The notes beneath the pieces were generated by a model. The model had not been told where the DNA came from. It worked only from the letters and a program-made list of their open reading frames with translations, and made no database searches. This document shows positions 46,501 to 58,500 of a stretch of DNA of 64,000 bases, piece by piece. A program made the translations under genes and the position numbers. Location of the stretch: positions 26,412,096 to 26,476,095 of the forward strand of contig OY987308.1 in the NCBI GenBank assembly GCA_963920635.1, in the 5' to 3' direction. The stretch's first letter is position 1. Each line of letters starts with the position of its first letter. Source of the DNA: Pseudeuparius sepicola (lineage: Eukaryota; Arthropoda; Insecta; Coleoptera; Anthribidae).

Positions 46501-49500
46501 AAGGCCTATTATGATTTTTTTCTTGCAAAAAATCACGAAAATTATTTAGCGATTCTTTTATCTAAAAACTGACAATGTCATTGGATTCGGGACTATTTAA
46601 AATGAGTTTGTGCTAAGTTTCATCAAAAAATAATTTATAATTTTTTCCCTTGTTTTTTTTTTCTTTAAATTGAAACCAGCTACCAAAATACTTCTAAAAC
46701 GACAGTTTGTTGGGTTCAAAGAGTAGGAATAAAGTTTGGGGGCACGTATTAAAAAGAAACTTGCAGATTCTTAAATTTTCAATATTAATTATTTTGTAGT
46801 ATTTTTAATAATAGCTATTTTTTTTTTATGAAACTTAGCACAAACTCATTTTCATTGTCAGTTTTTAGATAAAAGAATCGCTAAATAATTCTCGTGATTT
46901 TTTCGCAAGAAAAAAATCATAATAGGCCTTGAAAATTGAAGTACGGCTTTGAAATTTTGTGCCGAAATAGAGTTTTTTGTGGCCTATCTTTAGAAAAAAT
47001 AACGGTTAAAATCGGGCAAAAAACAAAAAAGTTATGAGGGGTGCTTCCATTTGAAATGGGTCACCCTCAAAAGTTTAATGTCATAATAAAAGAAAGTTAT
47101 TATATAGTCAGATCTTTGGCCCTTTCTGTCTGTATCGTGGATGCCTAAAATTTAAAAATTTGTCAAAAAATTTAGCAAAGATATTCATAGAGCAATAACT
47201 TTTGAAACCATAACATAAACACAACCTATAGGTATAAAAACTATATAAATATACACCTGGCCTGTATCAAAATAAATCTATTCAAACTATATATGTGCTT
47301 TATTATTTTTATTCTGGTTTTGTCAATAATTATTGCTTTTGCAGTCAAAGCAACAACCACGATGTGATTTTCTTTATCTGACAAATTTTATATTTTTTGA
47401 AAAAAAAAAAGCTAAAAAATAACACATTTCTCAAAATTTCCAAAATGTTGTTTAGAAGACTTGTTCTCTTTTCAGTAGTATACGGCTATATAAGTACCGC
47501 AGATTAGAGGACCTACTTTTTTATTGTTCTTAATCACATATTTAATTCAAATAAAATTTTAGTAGGTATAAATAAAATTGAAGCAGTTTCCATAGATCTC
47601 TCCTAAACTAACTTTATTTCAATATATCCGTGAAGTTTGAAAACTCACGACTTCATTTATAACAACATAATAGGTATACTATAAAGGAATCCGTCATTAT
47701 TTAAAAAGAAATTCTACCCCAGTGCGTAAAGTAACGCTTTATCCCACTAATGCCTCTAAAGTAATCAAGAGTGCGCAAACTTGATCACTTAATAAGCACT
47801 TTTCATTTTTTACGTTCTGCTCTGGTAGACACCATGCATATATACCATACGCATATTGCTTTCATTATTGCTTTTATTTATTCTTTTCGTTGTCGAGTTA
47901 TTAATTTTATTCTAAATATACAGTATGTCCGCGAATGGAGTTTACAAGAGATGAAATGGGCCAAAAAGTGAAAGATACAAAAAAATAATTACATAGGTAT
48001 AAAAATTTTTGCTTGTTTAGAAAATACGATTCACCATAAGAAACTTCAGTTTTGTTGTGTACAGAAAATAGTTAAACATGATACAATTTTTTCAACCACC
48101 TCTATAATATTTTTCGCCAGAACTTAGCGGGAACCCCGTCGAACTTCGTCCCACAACAAAGTTCTCCCGTGACGTTTGTATCGCATCCAGAAATCCAGAG
48201 GAAAGCGCGTCGCCATCTTATGTTTCCCTGGTGCGGTAAAGTCGGTTTTCGCGTTCGAAACCGCGGAGTCCGAATTTTGGACTGACCCCCGCACTGGACA
48301 AAGACAGAGGCGTAGGGCTGCTCCGCCCCGGGCGTACCGCGGGGGGGGGGGACTTTTATGTTGTCGAATTTGCTTTTCACAAATTTAAACGAAAATCATT
48401 TTTAAAAACTCCTTTCGTTACGTTCGGCCCGTGCTTCTACATCTTAGGACATCTTCTTTAGCTCTTATTTGTATTTTTTTATTTTCTCACACTATATTAG
48501 TGTGTATATAGGTATATTGATGTTCCTATTTCACCCTTATTATATCTTTCCCTGAAAAATCACTTCTTTATGTTTTCCTAATAGGGCTCTCCAGGATTTT
48601 CCATGTCGAAATCCGCGGTTTCCCCATTTTCTCCCAATGGAAAAATCTATGCAATATCTTTATAGATTATTTTTGTAATTTTTTACCGACAGTCTAGATC
48701 ATTATTTGTTAATGTTATTACCTGAGTACACTTTCTATTGTTAGGTGGATTAAAATGATAATATTTTATTGATATGGGGTAAATGTACCCATAAAATTTA
48801 AGGCATATATTTTATACCTACCCTTCATAAAATTACTTACTAATTCTAGGTAGGTATTTATTTTTAAAACCCTGCAAATATTATTGCCTGAAGTAGGTAA
48901 ACTGAATTATTATAGCAAAGTATTGATTTTGAATTTAGGAAGGTATCTACTTAATATAACGCCAATTTTGTAGTGTTAGTGTTAGAGAGGATTTTGTTTT
49001 ATGACTTCCTATAATGTTTGGGGTCGAAAACACAATAGACATTGTTTTGAAAAAGAGTATTATAGAAAAATGGAAAACGAAATTCGTTACAGTGGTCATT
49101 TAAGTGTGCAAAATATGGGATTTTTTTATTAATTGCACAACGAAAATACAAATATCCCTGAAAGTTGGCGTATGTTCGATAATCATATTAGGCGCACTCA
49201 GAATGGTGGCAAGTCAAACAGCATACAGGATAGGTCAAAAAATATAAAAATTGTACAAGAGTAAAGTACCCTTATTTCAGAAAATTCAGCAAAATGTTAT
49301 TAAGAAAAGATGTCTAGGATTAAAAGTTATGCCTAAATACCAAAACATGGCCTCCTAAGAAAAAAAAATATTTTTTGAAAAACAATAATTTCCTAAAAAA
49401 ATGGTTTTAATATTCACCCAAAACAATTTCATAAATCAATTAAAATTAAATCAATTTGGCATAACTTTGTTCAAATTCAAACATATTTGTAAAATTAAAC

Positions 49501-52500
49501 TTACATTTTAAATTTTTTAGGGAATCACAAATTTCATGTTTGTTGCAACAATATATTTAACAAAACTTTAAAATTTCGCAAAAATTCTTCTGAACAAGGT
49601 AAAACATTAGTAATGATAATATCAAAAAGTTTTACTTGAAAAAGTTGTTTGTTTTTCAATTTTACGTAAGTGTACGCTCTACTAAAATATTTAGTTTTTT
49701 GCCAATTTTTAATACCTACCTATTTATGAAATTTCTGAAAATTTTAAAAACCCGAAACTTCCTAAAAACTATTTAACATCACTAGATTTATCATTCTATT
49801 ATTTTTTTATTTATAATTACCCATAAGAATCGGTATTTTTCAAAAGAAATTGATATTTACACTTTAAAATTCTGTTATGTTTAATTTCACATATTTCAAA
49901 TAAAAACCATTGCAAATTTCAAATAAAAACCATTGCTTCTATTCTCTCCATGGCCTACTCATCAATATCGATTAATGTGAAATTAAACTTAAAGCATTGA
50001 GCAAATTTATTTCTTTACTCAATGCTTAAAGGTAATAATAATTATTTGTTCCATAAAAGTGAAGAATTTTGCTTAGATACGTAAAATAGTTTGATGATAT
50101 TTTAATTTATTATTATTTTGGCATCAATTTAGAACTGGAAAACGTAATGTAACTAAATTTATACCCCAAATGCTAGACGGTACATCAACTTTGCAACAAA
50201 CATAACAGAATTTTGAAGTGTAAATATCAATTTCTTTTGAAAAATACCTATTCTTATCGGTAATTAGTAATAAAAAATTAATAGAATGATAAATCTAGTG
50301 ATGTAAAATAGTTTTTACGAAGTTTCGAATTTTTACAATTTTCAGAAATTTCATAAATATTAAAAATTGACAAAAAACTAAATATTTTAGTAGAGAGTTC
50401 AAATTTGGTACACCATTTTTGACAGATAACTAAAGTCACATGACCACGTTTGAGTGGGTCATTTTTCACCTTTTTTAAAGCAAAAGGTAACCCCATAATG
50501 AAATTTCAAAATAAAACGTTAATTAAAAATTTCCCCCCTATGGTGCGAACTTTGTGGAGGACACTATACCCCTTTCAGAATATAATATTATAATATTTTA
50601 ATATTTTCCAAGAATTTTGGACAAAATCTTCAACCGCCCACGACTTTTCTATTTCGAAAGATACGAAAAAACCCACACGACACAATTCGAATTAAAAAAA
50701 CGACGCTCCTTCCAATAGACACATGCACCGCGCACGTACGGGGGTTCGTTCACCCCACACATGGACCTTCCACGTCCCCTGCCGACGCATATGGATAAGG
50801 GCAGCATATCCAGGCGACGTGCGATTGTTTCCAAGGCCCCCTCGGTTTCCCACACGTGCGTCGCCCCGTTGATACATCCCCGTATCGATCCAGTCGGCGC
50901 GTGCCACGTGTAGGAAACACCTCCCGGAGACTTCTGGTCGCCCGGCAAGCGGCGTCCGGGAGTCTGGCACGGGATTGACGGCTGTCACGGCTTCGTCTGG
51001 ATGATTTTCCAGAGGCGCCCGGGAAATTCGACGGGGCAGGACGCGGGGCTTCCTGGACGAATCTGGATAGGTGGATGATGGATTTTGCCAGAGTTTGACC
51101 TAGACAAAAATATTAACTGCAATTTTGTTGTACCATATTAAAGTTATAAGTAAATACGTTGGTAGAAACCAAAAATTAAACATTTTGAAAAAACGGGTCC
51201 TTGAGTTACCCCAAAAAACACCTATTTTTCGTTACAAATTTCGAACAAAAATGTTAACTGGATTTTTTTAGACTCTTTAGGTAAAAAAACTTCCCTTGCT
51301 AACACATATTAAAAAATTAAACATTTTAAGAATACGGAAGTGACTTAAATCGACAAAGAGAGATAAAAATCGGATAATTTTCTATTTCGGCAAAAGCAAA
51401 AATATTAACTACGTTTTTATTGCAGATGATCATTCCCTTTTACAAATATAATGTAACTTATACAAAATTAAACATTTATCTGAGCCGCATGTACGTCAGC
51501 TGTCACTTCTCATTGGTATAGAATAGGCAAAGATATTAACTGTTTTTTGTTTGTTTAACTTTTTACACTTTTTACAATATAACTATATATATTGAATCAT
51601 ATATAGCGACATTAAACATTTATTTACGGCGCATATAGGTCAACTGTCACTTGTCATTTCTTTAGGAAAAGCAAAAATATTAACTGTTTTTTTTGTTTAA
51701 CTTTTTACAATATAACTATATTAAATCACATATAGCGAAATTAAACATTTATTTACGGCGCATGTAGGTCAACTGTCATTTGTCATTTCAAAAACTTCCG
51801 TTACCAATTTTTGTTTAATTTCAAAAAATTTAACGAGACTTAGTATCCACTTACAAAGTTTAACAAAAATCAGCCAGTTAATAATTTTGCTCTCAAAGAC
51901 GCGGCTTCAAATTTCTTTAAAATGCGATTTCCGGCGAAACAATATGTTTAATTTCAGAACAAACTGTTAATACTTGATTTTTTTAAGGTAATTATAAATA
52001 ATGAAAACGCAGTTAGTATTTTTGCCCAACAACATATATTACGCAAAATGTCATTTTTACATCATTCGGATACTTGCGCAAACGTATCTCAACTTTATTT
52101 AACTTACTTATAGGTACTAATAAATGCAGCTTAAAGCCGTCTTTATTACAAGGAAATGTATTTTTCTAAAAAACGCCCACACGCGTATGTTTATTTTGTA
52201 AGAAAACAATTCTGGCGTTCATTTATTACCACTATTTTCTGATGGCATTATAAAAATGCGGTTATGAATTTTGTCTAGGTTTCGTTATTTTTTACAGTAA
52301 TGTCCCTGGCCTATAGGGGGATATGTTGGTGCTCCAGCACAATAGAAAAAACATTAATTGATACTGCAACGAAATGTCGCAAAAGAAAAACCAACTATAT
52401 ATACTTGCAGGTCGAACCCGTGCGATTTTCCGGTAGGGAAAATCGACGCGACGCCTGACGTCGCTTTTCCGACGCCAGCAACGTCGCGACGGCGGCGTCA

Positions 52501-55500
52501 CGCGCGAAAATCGACGCTCCAGAGCAGGGGGGCATAAGCAGGATTGTGCGGCACTCCCCCCTCCCTGCTGGGACTTCTATTTTTGGGGTAGAATTATTGC
52601 AATTAGAAATAGCCACATATTGGGTTTATACCGGGAAGGGTACGAAAGTTTGACAGTTGAGAAGATGCTATTTGAAAAGTCGATTTTTTTGTCGTGTTTG
52701 TTTTTAAAATTTTTGACTTGATTTTTTTAAAGTATTTTAGCCAGTATTTCGTTATTTTCTTTATCGTTTCTTTGAGTTGTTTCGACGAACTAATCGAGAG
52801 AGAAATCCTCATTTTTCCTGAAATCAGTACCTACAATGCAGGCAAAAAATTATAAGGCACGTTTATGTCTTTAACTTTAGGAATCCTTGATAATACAGCA
52901 ATTCTAATTTTAAATTTCCAATTATAAAGGTGTAGGTACCTACACAAACGCCTATGCCACTTTGGTGCATGCCCTCAAAAGTTAAAAAATTACTTACTAA
53001 TAATAGATTATTATCCTCGAACAGTGACAGATTTTCCTTACTGATTTTCCCATTTATGCCTTGGAGAGGGTTGAAAGGTAAATCGATGCTGAGTCGGAAA
53101 ATAGTAATTTTAAGTTCGATTTTTCAAAACAGAAAAAAAGGTACTAATTCTCACTTATGCCCCATGTATGATTTCTTATACTATTCCGACCTCGAAAACC
53201 CAAACGCATAAGTGTAGCGTAGTGTGGAAAAAAGGGTTGAATTAAGGGTTTGGCAGATCACACAAAAAATGACTTGTTTTACTGACTCCGTCAGTTATGC
53301 CGTTCGAAATGCTGAAAACATATCCTCACTAGCCCAAAAATTGATTGGCAGAAGTGACGCGTGGGGAAAAATGCACTTTTGGGTCGGAAAATAAATCGGA
53401 ATATTTTTTTCGTCAACTGATTTTGTCAGGGATAAAATGAATTGCAATAAAACTTTCTATAGTTTCAGAGGCATAAGTGCAGAAATCACGACTTATTTTC
53501 CGACCCAAAAGTGCATTTTTCCCCACGCGTCACTTCTGCCAATCGATTTTTGGGCTAGTGAGGATATAAGTTTTCACCATTTCGAAAGGCATAACTGACG
53601 GAGTCAGTAAACCAAGTCATTTTTTGTGTGATCTGCCAAACACTTAATTCAACCCTTTTTCCACACGCTACACTTATATGTCTTTGGGTTTTCGAGGTCG
53701 AAATAGTATAAGAAATCATACGGTGAACATGGCATAAGTGAGAATTAGTACCTTTTTCCCTGTTTTTAAAAATCGAATTTTCCATATGTTTTCCCCGGGG
53801 GCCAAACTTAAAATTACTATTTTTCCGACTCAGCATCGATTTACCTTTCAACCCTCTCCAAGGCATAAATGAGAAAATCAGTAAGGAAAGTCTGTCACTG
53901 TGTGACGATCTAAATATTGTGTCAAAACTTATTGGTTGCTACTTACTACTCAGAGCGATTTTCATCTAACCATTGAATAAGAAATTCGTAACCTTAATCA
54001 ATGATTTAACGTACTTCATAATACACATAGAGCTTTGACTCTTTTCTGGGATAGTTTATTCAAATAGAGAGGACTAAAAATGTGTTTTAAAGAACTACAG
54101 GGTAATACAATTATAGTACATACCTTAATGTTACGTATATTTTAGGAAAATGGAAGATATTTTAAAGTACATTTTGGAGCTTTCCTAAAAAATATTAAAT
54201 GTAGCTTTAAAAATCTAAAAGTACCATCCTTTAGGTAACTGAAATATACCTTTGTGTATATCTTTTAGTTTTGAAGTTATGAATTTTATTCTGAAGATAT
54301 GATGAAGAGAAGAGGAAGAGACCAAAAAACAAAAGATACGAAATAATCATTATTCGTAAAAGTTTTTGCTTGTTTAAAAAAATACAATAATTCATTATGA
54401 GAAACTTCAATTTTGTTTTACAGGGTGGGTAATATAATACAATATTATATTTTCAGTATGTCCTTATTTCATTAATTTTTATTTCTTTAATGTAAGAGTG
54501 TATTAAGAAATATGTTATTTTCACACAAAATTAGTCAATTATTCAAAGTAAAAAATGCCAATAACCTGGAATCTGAAAGCAACTAATCGATTTACCCCTG
54601 TAGAAGCACCTATTTCAAAACTTCATAGCATTATAAGCGAATGTTAATTATATTTTTAGACCTAGGGGGGGAGTTCCACCAGTAAACATGTGTGCCTGTA
54701 GGCATATGTGTGTATTTTTGGGCACGTGCCCAAATATATCACACCCTCGAATTTATAGAATCCTGGTAGCAGGCGTCGATTTTCTATTGTTCTGAAAATA
54801 TCAACAGGTCCGGAAAATACGCCCGCACTATTCCGTCAATTTTCTTCTGTTTATTTGCAGGTGCGTGGATTTAGCGACACTTACATCTTGCTGCCGCTCC
54901 AAAATGTGTACGAGAATCATTCGAAAAGGACGAATATTAGAGGAAAACGAATAGTCGACGACGATAGGGTAGTTTTATTTTAATTTGTTTATTTTTTTTT
55001 ATCTCCGGACGAACTTTAGGTCTTATGGGTCGAACTGCAAGAAATAAAGCTGCGCCAAAAAAGAGATTTCGTAACAGAGGACCCTTCGGACGTTCCCAAA
55101 ATAAGGGACAAGCGGACCCAGAGAAGCCAACGACAAAAAAGGCAGTTAATTTCCGCCGCAATCGATAAAACGTTCAATGACGAATTGTGGGGCCAGCAGT
55201 GGTATCTGGTGGGTGTTTAATTGAAAAAAAAAAACCGCGCCAAATATTGTTCTAAATTACAGAAAGACACCAGGACACGCTTGGACCTACCGAAGCTCGA
55301 CTTGAACGTTCTTCCAGTTTACAAAGCGGGCATTTCAGGAAAGGGGGTGCGAGTTACCGTCCTCGACGATGGGATAGAGTACAACCACGAAGATTTAAAG
55401 GAAAATTACGTAAGCGGAATATTAAAACCGGCGCATCCGCCAAAATTTCAAATGTCTTTTTAGGACCCCGAAATAAGCTGGGACTGCAACGACGACGACG

Positions 55501-58500
55501 ACGACCCCCTGCCGCGCTACGAGATGTCGAAATCCAACAGCCACGGCACCCGCTGCGCCGGCGAAGTCGCCATGGTCGCCAACAACCAGAAATGCGGAGT
55601 CGGGATCGCTTTCAACGCGAAAATCGGAGGTAATAAAACACGAAACCAAATCACGTCGCCCGCGAAACAAACGAACGTCCGGCCCATTAGCTCAGTTGGT
55701 TAGAGCGTCGTGCTAATAACGCGAAGGTCGCGGGTTCGATCCCCCCATGGGCCACTAGTTTTTTTTTTATTTTCAGGGATCAAAATGCTGGACGGCTTGG
55801 TGACCGACAGGATCGAAGGCACCGCACTCGGGTTCGCCAGGGATCTGGTCGACATATACAGCGCCTCTTGGGGACCGCACGACGACGGTCGCACTGTCGA
55901 CGGGCCGGGAAGGCTGGCCAGGGAGGCCTTGGAAAGGGGCGTCACCGAGGTAGGGAACTTCCAAAAAAATTCTGTTTCATGACTGGGTAGAAAAATTAAT
56001 AATAAAAAATATTTTTAAAAGCAAGCTTTTATTTAAATGCTCTGAAAAGAAGAAAATAAACTTTATAATAAGTCAAACCAAGGCAAACCCATAATTTTGT
56101 TACATTATACAACTGTATATGACATCACGGGCGTAGCCAAGGGGGGGGTTTCGGGGGTTCAACCCCCCCCCCCCCCGAAATAAGCAAAATATTACCTAAT
56201 ATTATCCCGAAAAATACGAGGAGTGAAGAGTTAAATTATTACGTTTGAATATATGTAGTAATAGTAGCGCCTAGCGCCATCTTTTGACGAGAGGCAGACT
56301 CAGTTGCAGCCGAACTATTTTGTATTGTAGGGACACTTTGCGTTGTTTCTCGATTATTCGCCACGCCCCTCGGTCGAAATGAGCGGAACTTTGTGGAAGT
56401 TTCTGGACGGCTACTGGGCTGCTATATAAGCGGCGCCGCGGCGCGTGACCGCGCTTACGGCAGTATTGTTCCATGCGAACTCGAAGCGAATAAAAGTGAA
56501 AAGTGGTGAACGAATAGTGAAGAGAATTAAGTGTACCGTGTAAGTGAGTAATTTTAGTGCGCTGTTATTCGATGACCTTGTTAAGGATAGATACGTGAAT
56601 CATTATTACTGTCGAAAAATGGAGGGGAAAAAAAGGAAGGGTGATAAACTTAAAGGTATGGACTACTGGAAAAAGTGGTGTAGTCAAGGTCAAGGGGTTT
56701 CTAATAAAGAAACAAATTTGGATTTAGCTATCAAAGCTTCAGCTACCTTGCATGCTGAAAAATACATTTTCTACTTAAAATTACTTTCAAGATATATCTA
56801 TATATTCTCGCGACAAGCTTTTATATCATATACAGTTGTATAATGTAACAAAATAATGGGTTTGCCTTGGTTTGATTTATTTTAAAGTTTATTTTCTTCT
56901 TTTCAGAGCATTTAAATAAAAGCTTGCTTTTAAAAATATTTTTTATTATTAATTTTATTTTCAACTTTTTAGTTCTACTCTTCAAGTCCTTTAATTTAAT
57001 GCCCATATTAAGGGAAAAAATGTATTCCGCCGTGTTGGAGCGGCGGCCATATTGAATTTAGTGTTATGTCACTAACTTTATCGTTTTCTACTCTTCAAGC
57101 CCTTTCATTTAATACCCATATTAAGAGGGTTGACAAAAAAATACATCATCCGCCATCTTGGAGCGGCGGCCATATTGAATTTAGTGTGATGTCACTAACT
57201 CTATCCTTTTCTACTCTTCAAGCCCTTTCTATTGATACCCATATTAAGGGTTGACAAAAAATAGATCATCCGCCATCTTGTGGCGACGGCCATTTTGAAT
57301 AAGTATTACAATACTGAGTATTGTATTGTCACCGGAACTAAAGGTGTATGCAAAATTTCAGCTCAATCGGATGTCAGGAAGTGGTTCTAATTCAGCTTGC
57401 AAGATTTGACCTAAACATACATACATACATATTATTACATATCATAGTTCTCCATACAAGTTAAAAAAAAGCTTGTAAAAAGAGACGCACGGTCGAAGGT
57501 GGCGGTTGATTTTCGTCTGGCGCTATCTGTTGGCGACCAGAGAGGTTAAAATACGACAGAAAATGTACAGATGGCGTCAGGTTACTTTATCGCACTACCT
57601 TGGATTGTTATTGTTTTCTCAATGGTATATTTTTTTAAATTAGGGTAGAAATGGTTTAGGTGCAATATACGTTTGGGCTTCTGGAAATGGTGGCAAGAAA
57701 GACGACAACTGCAACTGCGACGGTTACCTAGCAAGCCCCTACACTATTTCTATTGGTAAATTGAAAACAATGACTAAAAATGTTGTTTTTTTTATAAACA
57801 TTTTTTAGGAAGCGCCTCTCAAAAAGGCGAATTCCCTTGGTATGGGGAAGCTTGTTCCAACACATTGGCCGTTACCTATTCTTCTGGGGCATACAAAGAT
57901 CAAATGATTGTAAATGTTTAATTTTTTGAACATTTAACCTTTTTTCTTAATCATTTCTTTTAGGCCACAACTGACCTAAACAATCAGTGTACCATAAAAC
58001 ACACTGGGACCTCTGCTTCCGCGCCGCTAGCTGCTGGGATAATAGCTTTAGCTTTAGAAGCAAAGTAACTATTTTTTATTTAACGTTGCAAAATTTTGCT
58101 AATATATACTTTTAGTCCTAACTTAAACTGGAGGGATGTACAACATTTGATCGCATGGACCTCGGAAGTAGCACCCCTAGTAGACAATCCGGGTTGGCAA
58201 AAAAGTTCGTCGGGTTTTTGGTTTAACAATAAATTCGGATTTGGACTTATGAACGCCTTCGGACTTGTACAGGCAGCAGCCAATTGGACGCGGGTGCCGG
58301 AGAAAGGCATTTGTTACGTGAAAGCAACAAAAAAGTAACGTTTTACTAACATCCCAGTATGTAACATTTTAGTAACGTTGTTTAAACGTTGCAGCAACAA
58401 TGTTACAATATCTTTTGGAAATTCTGCCAAAATTCAAATAAATACTAAAGCTTGCAGAGGGACGGTACGAGAAGTGAGGTTTCTGGAACACGTGGAGCTG

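Noticed and set aside
55221..55982. PC1/3 exon frames read as separate small genes
   Set aside because: They are consecutive exons of one protease, joined by GT-AG introns in matching phase.
57644..57755. PC2 (amontillado) identity for the convertase
   Set aside because: The oxyanion residue is Asn (ASGNGG); PC2 has Asp there. C-terminal and P-domain landmarks fit PC1/3.
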